This document shows positions 23,530-33,187 of a stretch of 61,249 nt of DNA, piece after piece. The translations under genes and the position numbers were made by a program. The notes under the pieces are model-generated. The model was not told the origin of the DNA and made no database searches. It worked only from the letters and a program-made list of their open reading frames with translations. The stretch covers positions 1 to 61,249 of IMG/VR virus record IMGVR_UViG_3300009419_000019; one strand, given 5' to 3'. Each line of letters starts with the position of its first letter. The stretch's first letter is position 1. Source of the DNA: a virus.

Positions 23530-23988
23530 ATGTCCCTCGCTTCCTATACCCCCGAAACCCGCGAAGTACCGCTCGGACGTGGCAACACGTTTTCCGTGTC
23601 CGGGCTGTCACTTCAACACATCGAAATCCTCGTTCGCACACACCTCGAAGACATCGAGGCGTTGTTCGATCTCATTGCCGACGGCGCTGGCAACTTCGAG
23701 CCCGACGACCTCAAGAAGTTGGCGATCTCCCTGGCCACGCGTGCTCCCGGCTTCGTGGCCAACGTGATTGCCCTGGCCGCTGGTGAGCACGATGCGACTG
23801 CCAACGCAGCACGCTTGCCGATGCCCGTGCAGATCCAGGCCATCCATGACATCGGTGAGTTGACGTTCACCGAGGTGGGCGGCATAAAAAAATTCATGGA
23901 GACCGTCGCGGCTCTCCTGGGAACAATGTCGGCAACAATGCCCAAGAAGCTCAGCAAGGTAACAACCCGGATGATGAATCCAGGGTAA
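23530..23988 (+). CDS. Tail assembly chaperone (gpG-like)
   Basis: A 152-residue chaperone for the tape measure protein. The segment LSLQHIEILVRTHLEDIEALFDL and later FTEVGGIKKFMETVAALLG are typical. The sequence A AAA AAA (23886-23892) lies in frame as a -1 slippery site, so a fraction of ribosomes should make a longer G-T fusion. Unshifted translation ends at TAA 23986-23988. Confidence 0.8.
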   Translation: MSLASYTPETREVPLGRGNTFSVSGLSLQHIEILVRTHLEDIEALFDLIADGAGNFEPDDLKKLAISLATRAPGFVANVIALAAGEHDATANAARLPMPVQIQAIHDIGELTFTEVGGIKKFMETVAALLGTMSATMPKKLSKVTTRMMNPG

Positions 23989-24227
23989 TCCGGTTTTACC
24001 GGGGCCTTCGCCGCGATGTGAGCTTGCTCTTGTCGGAAGGCCATCAGGACGCAAGGAAGTATCCAGTTGCGTTCGCATGGTCGGAAGCTCGAATCGTTAG
24101 GCAGCGCAATGCGTTTCGACGACGAGAGGAAACGGCGCTGCTTCAAATGGCTGTAGCGTCCGTCCTCTCAGATAAAGCGGGTAAGCAACTCGCAAAACTG
24201 ATGGAAAGGATGGACGAAAGTGACTGA
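23530..24227 (+). CDS. Frameshifted tail assembly chaperone fusion (gpGT-like)
   Basis: A -1 slip on A_AAA_AAA (23886-23892) opens a frame with no stop until TGA 24225-24227. The extension reads NNPDDESRVIRFYRGLRRDV then SLLLSEGHQDARKYPVAFAWSEAR, which is the conserved T-domain pattern. The fusion would be about 232 residues. In lambda the G:GT ratio is essential for tail assembly on the tape measure. The T part has no good start of its own. Confidence 0.78.
23886..23892 (+). other. -1 ribosomal slippery heptamer
   Basis: Seven A read as ATA AAA AAA TTC in the zero frame (codons from 23884), that is, the canonical A_AAA_AAA slip site. It precedes the overlapping -1 frame exactly where the lambda-like G-to-GT switch is expected. 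Confidence 0.8.
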
Positions 24228-27200
24228 CCAAAAGACCATTGACCTGATCATCCGGGCAAGCCTGGAAGGTAAGGCTGATCTCAACACTGTCACCAAAGCC
24301 ATCAAGGGTCTTGAGTCGGCACTGGATGCTCAGACTCAAGCGGCAAAGAAGGGTGAGTCTTCAATCGACGAGTTGAAGGCCACCCTTTTGTCGTTGGAGC
24401 AGGTTCAACGCAACCTCACTCGCAACTCGTCCCTGGTCAAAGAGTTCGACGCACTGCCTACCAAGGTTGATCGTGCCTCGCGCTCGGTCGAGAAGGCCAA
24501 GACCGCATACGAGAAGCTCGCTGAAGAACAGAAGAAGTCTGCGACGGTCACCGAGGAACAGAGCCAAAAGCTGTTCGACCTGTCTGCGAAGTACGAGAAC
24601 GCACAGAAGCGTCTTGACACGCTGATCACCCGTCAAGGGGCACTGCGTACCGAACTGCAAGCCCTTGGTGCCGACACCAACGATCTGAGCACCTTCCAGC
24701 AGCGGCTTGTTCAGACATCGGCTGACCTGGGTGTCGTGTACGCCAAGACCAAGCAAAGCATCGCCTCGTATGCCGACGACGTGCGCAGTGCCCGTGAGGC
24801 GCAACGAGCCCTGGCTGCTGAGCAAGCCGCTGCTGCCAAAGAAGCCCAGCAGTTCGAAGCTGCCGAGAAGCGTGCGACGGCTGCTGCCAATGCTCGTGCT
24901 GCCGCTGCACAAGAGGTGGCCGATGCGCTCTCGAACCGTCGCTCGGAAAGTGCTGCTGCTGGAAATCAGTTCAACAACGATGCGGCTGACGCTGCACGTG
25001 CGCGTGAGCTTGCCCAACTGCGGGCTGACATCACCCAACGCTCAGAAGAACAACTCGCCGTCGAGAAGCAACTTGCCAAGAACAGTGCCTTGGCCAAGAC
25101 CGCTGACGACGCGCAACAAGCTGCTCGCCAGTACACCTCGTTGGCCCGTGCATCGGCTGACCTCGCGCCCAAGATCATCAGCGTGCGCTCTGCCGTTGAA
25201 GACATCCTGAACCCAACCAAGGCTGCGAACTCAACCCTGGATGGCTTGGAGACACGCATCTCCGATCTGGCTGGCACCATCGGCAAGATCAACGGCCCGG
25301 TGAAGGACTACCGCGAAACCCTGGTGCAGTTGAACGAGACACAGAAGTCACTCGCCACTCAGGCCAACTTGGTCGATGTCTACCAGCGTCAGGTTGCCGC
25401 CTTGCGCTCTGCCCGTGACGAGTTCACAACCGCACGAGCCAAGGTCGCTGAGTACGCTGCTGCCGTTCGCCAAGGTGGCGACAGTGGTCAACAGTTCACC
25501 GCATCGCTCACCCAGGCACAAGCCGCAGCCCAACGTGCTGCACAGGCCCTTCAGGCGCAGCTACAAAGCACGCGAGATGCTCGGGAAGCCCTGCGTACTG
25601 CCGGGATCGCTACGAATGATCTGACGACCGCTCAAGCCCGTCTGGTGGGCAGCAGCCAGCAAGCCAAGCAAGCGGCTGACGACTTGGGCAAGGCCGTCAA
25701 GGAATACGGGCTTGAGTCTGAGAAGGCAGGGGGCAAGTCGGGCAAGGGGATCTTCGGTGATGAAGGTCGTACCACCCTGTCGCTCGCACAGCGCATCCGT
25801 GGTGAGATCCTCGCGCTGACGGCTTCCTACGTTGGCTTGCAGGGTGCGATCTCCCTGGCCACGAGTTCATTGGACTCGTTCAACAGCCGTGCTGCCACAC
25901 GCACGGTCATTGGCGTTGGCCTGCAAAGCACCGACAAGGCTCAGATCGACGCCGAGTACGCGTACATCAAGGGTCAGGCCGACCGCATCGGCTTGGTCTT
26001 TGCCGACACCGCCAAGCAGTACAGCAAGTTCGCAGCCGCAGCAGCTTTTGCCGGTCGCCCTCGGGAAGAGATCAAGTTCATCTTCGAGTCGTTCTCCGAA
26101 GCTGGCCGAGTGCTCAACTTGACGCAAGACAATCTCAACGGCGTCTTCCTCGCGCTTGAACAGATTTTCTCCAAAGGAAAGATCAGTGCTGAAGAACTGC
26201 GTCAGCAGTTGGGCGAACGCCTGCCTGCTGTGTTCCAAGTCGCACAAGAGGCGCTCAAGGGGCAGTTCCCCGATCTGAACAAGGCCATCGAGAAGGGTCA
26301 GGTTGGCGCAGAGAACCTTGTGCTGATCGCACAAAAGTACCGTGAGATGGTTGGCTCGCAACTGCCCGGTGCAACGCAGAGCTTCGCAGCCTCGCAAGCC
26401 CGTCTGACCAATGCCATCGAAGACTTCAAACTGGCCATTGCTGACGCCGGGTTTGTCGATGCTTACGCGCAGGCCATCGGTGAGGTCACGAAGTTTCTCC
26501 AAAGCTCTGACGGTCAGAAGTTCGCAGAAGGTCTTGCGCAGTCCTTCCAAGCTGTTCTGAACGTCGTGCTGCTGATCGTCAAGAACTTCGACGAGTTTGG
26601 TGCGGTGCTTGGCACCATCGCAGCACTCGGCGCGGTCAAGCTGTTCACTGACATGGCGCAAAGCCTTGTGACCTTGGGCGTGGCCGCTCGTGGTGCCGCT
26701 GTCGCGTTGACGGGCATCCAGAAGGCGGCATTGGTGCTCAGCGCATTCATCGTCGGCTGGCAGATCGGTCGTTACCTAAACGAGAAGTTCGTCGAGGTGC
26801 AAGCCTTCGGTGTTGCCCTGGTGACAGGGATGGACATCGTTTGGACGAACATCAAGTACGGCGCACAGATCATGTTTGCCGAACTGCCCAAGTACGCTGA
26901 GAACGCGGGCATCGCCATTGAGAACACGCTGCTCAAGATGGTCAGGGGTGTGATGCGGGCCTTGGCCAACATCGCATCTGCTGTCGGCTCGGAAGACTTC
27001 GCCAAGCTCTACAACAAGATTGCTGACGGTCTGATCGAAAAGAGCTACAAGACCACGACCGACAAGGCGGTGGCGTTGCGCAAGGAGATGGAAGACGAGA
27101 TCGCCAAGATCAAGAAGATCCAAGGTGAGATGTTCGACGACATCATTGCCGGTCAGAAGAAACTTGATTCTGCGAAGAAGCCAGCATCTAGCACAGGGTT

Positions 27201-28692
27201 CCCAGGCTTGAACGCAAAGAGCAACAAGACTGGCCCAACCGAAGCCGAGTTGGCCAAGTCTGCTCGTGAGGTCGAGGCTCTTGAAGATCGCGTGCTCGCG
27301 CTCGAAGGCCGCATCGAGCGTGCGGCATCGCAGACCTTGGACACACAGCTTCAAGGCGTGGACAAGAGCACGAAGGATCTGCGTGACGACATCACCACCA
27401 AGGTCAAGGATCTCCAAAAGCGCAACGAACTCCTGGCACGCGTGGACGAAGCCAACAAGGCCCTGCGTCTGCAAACGACCGAGAAGTTCAACAAGGAGAT
27501 CGCAACCGCCGAAGAGTCGTTGCAGCGTCAACTTGAGCAAGCCGAAGCTGCTGCTGGCCGCAAGTCCAAGGCAAGCCTCGATGACCGTCTGAATGCCGTC
27601 AAGCAGTCCTACGCGAAATACTTCCGCGAGGTGGACGACCTCATCGCCAAGCAACAGGCCAATGGTCTCGACACCACACAGACCCAGGCATCCCGCGACA
27701 AGATGGGCGGCATCGTCGGTGAGCTTCAAGGTCTTGAGGCCAAGAAGTTCTACGAAGAACGCATCAACGAGGTGATCAAGCAGCGTGCTCAGCTTGTTGC
27801 GGCAGTACGCGCACAACAGCAAGCGGGCACGATTGATCAGGACACGGCTGCTCAACGCATCAACGAGATCAACGCACAGTCACTTCCAACGATCACTGCG
27901 ATCAAGGATCAAGCTGTTGCTTGGGCTCAAGCCAACCAGCAGATTTTCGGCACACCTGAGTTGCAGCAGGCGTTCATCGCCAACATGCAGGCCATCTCGA
28001 CCGAGGCAAGCAACACGAAGAGTGAAATGACCTTGCTCCAAGAGAGCATGAAGAAGGGTCTGATCGAAGGCGTGGGCAAGGGACTGGATACCGTGATGCA
28101 GACCTTCGGTGAGGTCGCAGCAGGGCAGATGTCGTTGCGTGAAGGCTTCAACAGCTTGGGTACATCTGTGGCCCTGTTTGCTGCGCAGTTCATCCGTCAG
28201 ATCGCCATGGCCATCTTGCAAGCGATGGTGCTCAAAGCAATCATGGCCACGATCCCAGGCTTGAACGTGGCATCTGCTGCTTCGTCTGCTGGTGGTGTTG
28301 CCACTGCTGGTACTGCAAGCATCCCCGCCAACGTAGCTCACACAGGTGGCACAGTGGGCTCGCTTCAGCGTTCACGTTCTGCCCCGAGTGCTTGGTTCGC
28401 CAACGCACCGAAGTACCACACGGGTGGCATTGCTGGTCTCGCGCCATCCGAGTACCCCGCGATCTTGCAAAAGAACGAAGAGGTGCTCAAGGCGTCTGAC
28501 CCTCGCAACATCCTCAACGGTGGTGCTGCTGCCGGTGGTGGGCAACCTGCTGAACAAGCCCCTGTGCGCTTCGTGCTCGTGGATGACCGCAGCAAGATCC
28601 CTGATGCGATGAACAGTGCTGACGGTGAGCGGGTGATCCTGCAAACCCTGGTGCGCAACGCATCGACCGTTCGTAGTGTCCTGGGTCGCTGA
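24220..28692 (+). CDS. Tape measure protein (gpH-like)
   Basis: A 1490-residue protein, the longest gene, setting tail length. Residues 1-520 are long Ala/Glu/Gln-rich coiled coils. The tape-measure domain follows (about 545-770: FAGRPREEIKFIFESFSEAG, FSKGKISAEELRQQLGERLP). Hydrophobic segments lie at about 800-850, then another coiled-coil stretch and a hydrophobic Ala/Gly-rich C-terminus (FIRQIAMAILQAMVLKAIM). The GTG start at 24220 overlaps the GT stop. If about 1.5 angstroms per residue holds, the tail would be roughly 200 nm or slightly more. Confidence 0.93.
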   Translation: MTDQKTIDLIIRASLEGKADLNTVTKAIKGLESALDAQTQAAKKGESSIDELKATLLSLEQVQRNLTRNSSLVKEFDALPTKVDRASRSVEKAKTAYEKLAEEQKKSATVTEEQSQKLFDLSAKYENAQKRLDTLITRQGALRTELQALGADTNDLSTFQQRLVQTSADLGVVYAKTKQSIASYADDVRSAREAQRALAAEQAAAAKEAQQFEAAEKRATAAANARAAAAQEVADALSNRRSESAAAGNQFNNDAADAARARELAQLRADITQRSEEQLAVEKQLAKNSALAKTADDAQQAARQYTSLARASADLAPKIISVRSAVEDILNPTKAANSTLDGLETRISDLAGTIGKINGPVKDYRETLVQLNETQKSLATQANLVDVYQRQVAALRSARDEFTTARAKVAEYAAAVRQGGDSGQQFTASLTQAQAAAQRAAQALQAQLQSTRDAREALRTAGIATNDLTTAQARLVGSSQQAKQAADDLGKAVKEYGLESEKAGGKSGKGIFGDEGRTTLSLAQRIRGEILALTASYVGLQGAISLATSSLDSFNSRAATRTVIGVGLQSTDKAQIDAEYAYIKGQADRIGLVFADTAKQYSKFAAAAAFAGRPREEIKFIFESFSEAGRVLNLTQDNLNGVFLALEQIFSKGKISAEELRQQLGERLPAVFQVAQEALKGQFPDLNKAIEKGQVGAENLVLIAQKYREMVGSQLPGATQSFAASQARLTNAIEDFKLAIADAGFVDAYAQAIGEVTKFLQSSDGQKFAEGLAQSFQAVLNVVLLIVKNFDEFGAVLGTIAALGAVKLFTDMAQSLVTLGVAARGAAVALTGIQKAALVLSAFIVGWQIGRYLNEKFVEVQAFGVALVTGMDIVWTNIKYGAQIMFAELPKYAENAGIAIENTLLKMVRGVMRALANIASAVGSEDFAKLYNKIADGLIEKSYKTTTDKAVALRKEMEDEIAKIKKIQGEMFDDIIAGQKKLDSAKKPASSTGFPGLNAKSNKTGPTEAELAKSAREVEALEDRVLALEGRIERAASQTLDTQLQGVDKSTKDLRDDITTKVKDLQKRNELLARVDEANKALRLQTTEKFNKEIATAEESLQRQLEQAEAAAGRKSKASLDDRLNAVKQSYAKYFREVDDLIAKQQANGLDTTQTQASRDKMGGIVGELQGLEAKKFYEERINEVIKQRAQLVAAVRAQQQAGTIDQDTAAQRINEINAQSLPTITAIKDQAVAWAQANQQIFGTPELQQAFIANMQAISTEASNTKSEMTLLQESMKKGLIEGVGKGLDTVMQTFGEVAAGQMSLREGFNSLGTSVALFAAQFIRQIAMAILQAMVLKAIMATIPGLNVASAASSAGGVATAGTASIPANVAHTGGTVGSLQRSRSAPSAWFANAPKYHTGGIAGLAPSEYPAILQKNEEVLKASDPRNILNGGAAAGGGQPAEQAPVRFVLVDDRSKIPDAMNSADGERVILQTLVRNASTVRSVLGR

Positions 28693-28694
28693 TC

Positions 28695-29618
28695 ATGATC
28701 TACACACCATTCGAGTTCCCCGTACCTGCACCGCACTCAGCCTCTTTCACCGATGGTGAGAAGGCTGTCTCCGTGGCCACGCCGCTCGCGTCTGCACCGG
28801 CTCGCTCTGAACGCATGATCAGCCGTTGGATCTACCTCGCGCCTGGGTTCTACACGATGCACGGCATCACGAAGACCTCGGGCACTTGGTTGCTCAACAG
28901 CGTGCGTCAGGCAGGCTCTACCCTGGTCGAAGAGAAGCAACTTCTGTTCACCACCCTCGCATCGCAAGGCGTGGTTGACCGGGAGTTCTACGTCAGCCGT
29001 GGTGGTGTCAAGAAGCTCGACATCATCTTGCGCAACATCTCAACGTCTGCCGGTGAGTGCTACGCCGCTTTCAACATCAAGCGCAGTGGGAATCTGATCT
29101 ACGCATCAGACAACGAAGGTTGGGTGGCCAGTGACACCAACAAGGTTCTCACGAGCCAGATGCCCGCCTTGCCCGATTACCGAAAGTCACTTCCGGTTTT
29201 CACGCTCACCCCGAACTGGCAAGGCGGCATCCTCGAAAAGCTGGAATACCTGACGAACGTGTTGCCTAGCAGCACGGACGCTGAGCAACGCCGGATGCTG
29301 CGTGTTCACCCACGGCGTTCGTTCGAGGTGTCGTTCTTGCGTGAGAAGGACGAGCGTGCTCGCCTTGACTCGTTCGTCTCGGGTCATGGGCATGAGCCGT
29401 TCCTTGTGCCCTTGTGGCATGAGGCAGTCCGCTTGCCGTATGGCGATCCAAAGGAAACCGCTGAGATTCCTTTCGATGGCTACAATCTCATCTCAAATGG
29501 CGCACACCTAAGCAACGGCTCTCAGATGTCTTGCGGCTTAGACCTGCTGTTTGACCTGATCTCCGATGGCTCCGTCACCTCTGACGGGACACAACTTTCT
29601 GACGGCTACGAGGATTGA
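28695..29618 (+). CDS. Tail protein, distal-tail position
   Basis: A 307-residue protein directly after the tape measure gene, where minor tail or distal-tail proteins lie. YLAPGFYTMHGITKTSGTWL and VHPRRSFEVSFLREKDERARLDSF suggest two beta domains; the second resembles modules seen in phage proteins that wrap the tail tip. The C-terminus is Asn/Gly/Asp-rich (ISNGAHLSNGSQMS, ISDGSVTSDGTQLSDG), like a flexible or beta-helical ending. No precise function can be assigned. Confidence 0.6.
   Translation: MIYTPFEFPVPAPHSASFTDGEKAVSVATPLASAPARSERMISRWIYLAPGFYTMHGITKTSGTWLLNSVRQAGSTLVEEKQLLFTTLASQGVVDREFYVSRGGVKKLDIILRNISTSAGECYAAFNIKRSGNLIYASDNEGWVASDTNKVLTSQMPALPDYRKSLPVFTLTPNWQGGILEKLEYLTNVLPSSTDAEQRRMLRVHPRRSFEVSFLREKDERARLDSFVSGHGHEPFLVPLWHEAVRLPYGDPKETAEIPFDGYNLISNGAHLSNGSQMSCGLDLLFDLISDGSVTSDGTQLSDGYED
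29183..29193. promoter_or_regulatory. GAAGTNACTTC-like site (intragenic)
   Basis: AAAGTCACTTC, one outer mismatch, within the longer near-palindrome CGAAAGTCACTTCCGG. Confidence 0.35.
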
Positions 29619-29620
29619 AC

Positions 29621-30304
29621 ATGGCCAACTTGACACCTACCCCCGACGAGAACGCAGATGTCTTCCAGTGGGATGGCCAAACGCCACTTATCGGTGGCTC
29701 GCCTACGGCACCGTTGAACCGTCAGGCACAAGCACTGCTGAATCGCATCGCTGGTGTGAAGGCGACACTGACGACAGCGATTGCCACAGTTGCATCGGCA
29801 GCACAGTCGGCTCAAGACGCAGTGCAACTGTTCCTTGGTTACCGGCAACTTGCGCAGATTCAGCGGTTCTCAACAGGTGCATTTGCATCCGGGACAACCC
29901 GTTTCAATTACGACAACACCGTTCCTCTGAGCAACGAAGGTGATCAGTACCTAAGTGTGACGATCCCGCCTCAAGACGCGAACAGTACATTGACGGTGAA
30001 GGTTCTGCTGAACTTCGGCATTAACGTCAGCGCCACAGCGGCAGTTGCCTTGTATGTTGACGACGAAACAGAAGCTCGTGCTGTGACAGCGAAGACATTG
30101 CCCAACAACGGGGACTCTGCCGGTCAGATGCTTCTCAGCTTCTCGATGGTTGCTGGTTCAACGTCTCCGAAGACGTTTAAGGTTCGCGCTGGTATTTTGG
30201 GTGCGCCTGTAGGCACTTTCTCAATCAACGGACTACCGAACCTTGGCGCGACATTTGGCGGGAAGATGATTTCATCCATCGAAGTTAAGGAGTATTTGCC
30301 ATGA
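29621..30304 (+). CDS. Tail fibre-like protein
   Basis: A 227-residue protein starting MANLTPTPDENADVFQWDG (AGGA upstream; a TTG two codons earlier is less likely). PLNRQAQALLNRIAGVKATL is the anchoring helix common in phage tail fibres. The rest is predicted beta-rich. It overlaps the next gene by ATGA. It may attach to the tail tip; receptor binding is inferred. Confidence 0.55.
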   Translation: MANLTPTPDENADVFQWDGQTPLIGGSPTAPLNRQAQALLNRIAGVKATLTTAIATVASAAQSAQDAVQLFLGYRQLAQIQRFSTGAFASGTTRFNYDNTVPLSNEGDQYLSVTIPPQDANSTLTVKVLLNFGINVSATAAVALYVDDETEARAVTAKTLPNNGDSAGQMLLSFSMVAGSTSPKTFKVRAGILGAPVGTFSINGLPNLGATFGGKMISSIEVKEYLP

Positions 30305-30567
30305 GCTACAAAGTCGTGATCGCCCAAGATGGTTCGGTGAAAGCATGTGGGCCAAACGTGCCTGAGTACGCACCCCATGTCCCAGCGGGTTGCCAGCTTG
30401 TTGTGCGTGACACAGTGAGCCTCGTCACCCTTGACCCGACTGCGCAGATCGCAGCCATCGAGGCAACGATCACACCTCGTCGCATGCGTGAAGCTGTGCT
30501 TGGCACAGACAACGGTTGGCTTGCCGCCGTGGATGCACAGATCGCTTCTTTGCGTTCACAGCTTTGA
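30301..30567 (+). CDS. Small protein linked to tail fibre genes
   Basis: An 88-residue protein with a beta-rich first half (SYKVVIAQDGSVKACGPNVPEY) and a helical end (TPRRMREAVLGTDNGWLAAVDAQIASLRSQL, span about 58-88). The C-terminal pattern is widespread beside phage tail genes. Function unknown; a chaperone or fibre accessory role is possible. Confidence 0.55.
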   Translation: MSYKVVIAQDGSVKACGPNVPEYAPHVPAGCQLVVRDTVSLVTLDPTAQIAAIEATITPRRMREAVLGTDNGWLAAVDAQIASLRSQL

Positions 30568-30587
30568 ACTGAGTCAGGGTCTAGCCT

Positions 30588-32291
30588 GTGGCCAATCGCA
30601 TCATCCACACCAACTACGGACTGCGGGCGCTGGGTCGTGCCTTGCCATCCCTGACCCCTATCACTGTTGCCAACGTAGCCGTTGGTGCGGGTGTCACAGA
30701 TCCAGATCGTGCAGCTACCGGGCTTGTCGATGAACGCTTTCGCTTGCCACCAGCGTTCGTGTACTACGCCGACAGCGAGACGCTCGAAGTCATCATCGAA
30801 GTGATCCTGCCGGTGACGACAACGCAGTTCACCCCGCGTGAAGTTGCTCTGTTCGATTCAACAGGCGGTTGCCTCGCGGTCGGTGAGTTGAATCGCTTTA
30901 CCAAGCTGCCTGATGACCGCATGCGCATTCGCATGCACTTGGCCTTGCCGAAGAACGGTCTGATCGCAACCAGCAGCGGTGTCGTTGGTGACCCCAAGCG
31001 CATCGAGTTCGCACCGGGCACCCTGGTTGATCGTGAGTTCGTGGCCAACACGATGGCACTGCTCTACAACCGCGATGCCGTCACACCGGAGGTGGTCAAG
31101 ATCGAGAGCGTCACCGACAGCGCGATCACCCTCACTGACGCACCAACACGCTTTTGGCCCTCTGGCTCACGGCTTGCGCCACTGCGCGTTGCACGGTTCG
31201 ATGCGCTGCCACAGATCGCCAATATGACGGATCGTGTGGGCACAAGCACTGCCCGCTTTGAGTTGCTTGAGAACTCGCCATACGAGCCGGTTGAGGATTG
31301 GGGCTACTGCGCACCCGTCTTCAACTTCCCGCTTGATTGGGCGGACTCCGTGACCGTGAGCCACGACCGCAACGTCAGCATGGTTGAGAGCGTCATGGGT
31401 GATCGGCACATTGTCGATCCAGGCCAGCGTGATCGAGTGATGACGCGTGCTGGTCTCAAGCTCATTGGTCGTGAGCAGGCTTGGGCCTTCCGTCGCTTCC
31501 TCTCGGCTGCACGCGGCAAGACCGTTCGTTTTTGGGCACCGTCGTTCACCATGGACATCGAGCCCATCGGTGCCATCAGTGGTGACTCCTTCGTTGCACG
31601 AGACACCGGCTTTACCGAAGCCTTCGTCAAGCCACAAGACAGCCGCTTGATGATCGCCATCGTCTTCACGGACGGTCGGCCCACGCTGTACCGCAAGCTC
31701 ACTGGCGTCGTGCGCGTGCTCACGGGTGAGCGGTTCTACCTCGAAGTGCCGCTGCCGCTGATCAAGCGTGAGGACATCGACAGCGTGCAGTTCATGATCC
31801 CCTCGCGCTTCGATCAAGACACGTTCGAGTTCCGCCACCACGTCGATGACAGCAAAGCCGTGTCCACGTCTGTCGTGCTCAAGTCGTGCGATGTGACGGG
31901 CATGCCGGTCATCGAGTGCTTCACGACATCGAAGCCGTACCCGATCCATTCGAGCGAGATGATCGTAAGTGGCATGACGGTCACAGGCGGCTTGCTGCAA
32001 GAGGTGGCACCACCGTTCGCCGGTATCGCGCCAAACATGAACGTCTCAGGTGGCCAGCTTGTCGAGCCCCTGACGGACATGAGCTTCGAGCCTGAAGCCA
32101 TGGACGTTGGCGTCAGCGTCACAGGCGGCACGCTCGCGGCATCGCTCACGCAGATCACGGCAGAGCCAGATGGCATCGTCGTCCTCATGGACGTGTCGAG
32201 CGGTCAACTCAAGAACGCCCTCATCACGATCACCGACGAGCCACACGGGCTCGAAACTTCTCTCAGCGTTACCGGAGGTACATTGGAATGA
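30588..32291 (+). CDS. Tail fibre/tip protein with C-terminal repeats
   Basis: A 567-residue protein with GTG start. The N-terminus (NRIIHTNYGLRALGRALPSL, then PREVALFDSTG) resembles the tail-fibre N-terminal attachment domain. The middle (LENSPYEPVEDWGYCAPVF, GREQAWAFRRFLSAARGK) resembles tail proteins that embrace the hub. The last 110 residues contain about four repeats of roughly 25 residues with the cores VTGGLLQ, VSGGQLV, VTGGTLA, VSSGQLK and VTGGTLE. These probably form a repeated beta structure at the tail tip. Confidence 0.6.
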   Translation: MANRIIHTNYGLRALGRALPSLTPITVANVAVGAGVTDPDRAATGLVDERFRLPPAFVYYADSETLEVIIEVILPVTTTQFTPREVALFDSTGGCLAVGELNRFTKLPDDRMRIRMHLALPKNGLIATSSGVVGDPKRIEFAPGTLVDREFVANTMALLYNRDAVTPEVVKIESVTDSAITLTDAPTRFWPSGSRLAPLRVARFDALPQIANMTDRVGTSTARFELLENSPYEPVEDWGYCAPVFNFPLDWADSVTVSHDRNVSMVESVMGDRHIVDPGQRDRVMTRAGLKLIGREQAWAFRRFLSAARGKTVRFWAPSFTMDIEPIGAISGDSFVARDTGFTEAFVKPQDSRLMIAIVFTDGRPTLYRKLTGVVRVLTGERFYLEVPLPLIKREDIDSVQFMIPSRFDQDTFEFRHHVDDSKAVSTSVVLKSCDVTGMPVIECFTTSKPYPIHSSEMIVSGMTVTGGLLQEVAPPFAGIAPNMNVSGGQLVEPLTDMSFEPEAMDVGVSVTGGTLAASLTQITAEPDGIVVLMDVSSGQLKNALITITDEPHGLETSLSVTGGTLE

Positions 32292-33187
32292 ACCATGCAA
32301 ACGTCAATTTCGCAGGACGCTACAAGCTCACTGCCACCAAGCCCGATGGCACTCAACGAGTTCTGTCCGATTGGTTCAACAACCTTGTGCTGCTCAACGG
32401 TCTGAACCGCATCGGCACTGGCGGCATCATGTCGATGGCCCATGTCGGTTCAGGCTCGTCAGCACCGGCCTTCGGTGAGAGCTTGCTGAGCAACCTCATC
32501 GGTACATCCGAGAACGTGCCGGGTGCTGACATCACGGGCACGAACCTCGGTGAAGGCTATGCCTACTGCCGACGCACCTTCCGCTTCCCGGCTGGCACGG
32601 CCACGGGGAACATCTCGGAGGTGGGCGTGGGCTGGGCATCCAACCAACTGTTCAGTCGTGCCCTGGTCAAAGACGGTGCTGGTGATCCAACCACGGTGAC
32701 CGTGCTTGCCGATGAGGTGCTCGACCTCGTGTACGAGCTTCGGGTCTACTGGCCAACGACAGACAACACCACGACCGTGACCCTCGGTGGCGTGGGCTAC
32801 AGCGTCACGGTGCGTGCAAGCGACGTTGACCAGTGGGCGACAGGCACGTCCATGTTTGCTTACCTGTTGGCCAACGGTGTGACCAACGGGCTTCAAGACG
32901 TGTTGGGCTACAACGGGAGCTTGGGCACGATCACAGAAGGCCCCGGTGGTGACTTCGTTGGTCGCCCTGCCGTGAAGACCTTCGACGGCTCGTACTCGAA
33001 CAACAGCCAAGAGCGCAACATGAAGCTGGTCGCTGGCCTGGGTGACATCACCGAGTCGGTCAGTGCGTTCAACGTGATCTGCCCATTGGGTGTGTTCAAG
33101 ATGGGCTTCACCCCGCCGATCCCCAAGACCGGCAGCAACATCCTGACGATCAACTTCCGCCTGTCCTGGGCTCAGAAGGAAATCTGA
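32288..33187 (+). CDS. Beta-rich tail tip protein
   Basis: A 299-residue protein overlapping the upstream gene by ATGA. GRYKLTATKPDGTQRVLSDWFNNLVL and SRALVKDGAGDPTTVTVLADEVLDLVYELRVYWP (about 122-155) are patterns seen in phage tail proteins that sit between fibre and hub genes. Function unknown beyond a likely structural role. Confidence 0.55.
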   Translation: MNHANVNFAGRYKLTATKPDGTQRVLSDWFNNLVLLNGLNRIGTGGIMSMAHVGSGSSAPAFGESLLSNLIGTSENVPGADITGTNLGEGYAYCRRTFRFPAGTATGNISEVGVGWASNQLFSRALVKDGAGDPTTVTVLADEVLDLVYELRVYWPTTDNTTTVTLGGVGYSVTVRASDVDQWATGTSMFAYLLANGVTNGLQDVLGYNGSLGTITEGPGGDFVGRPAVKTFDGSYSNNSQERNMKLVAGLGDITESVSAFNVICPLGVFKMGFTPPIPKTGSNILTINFRLSWAQKEI

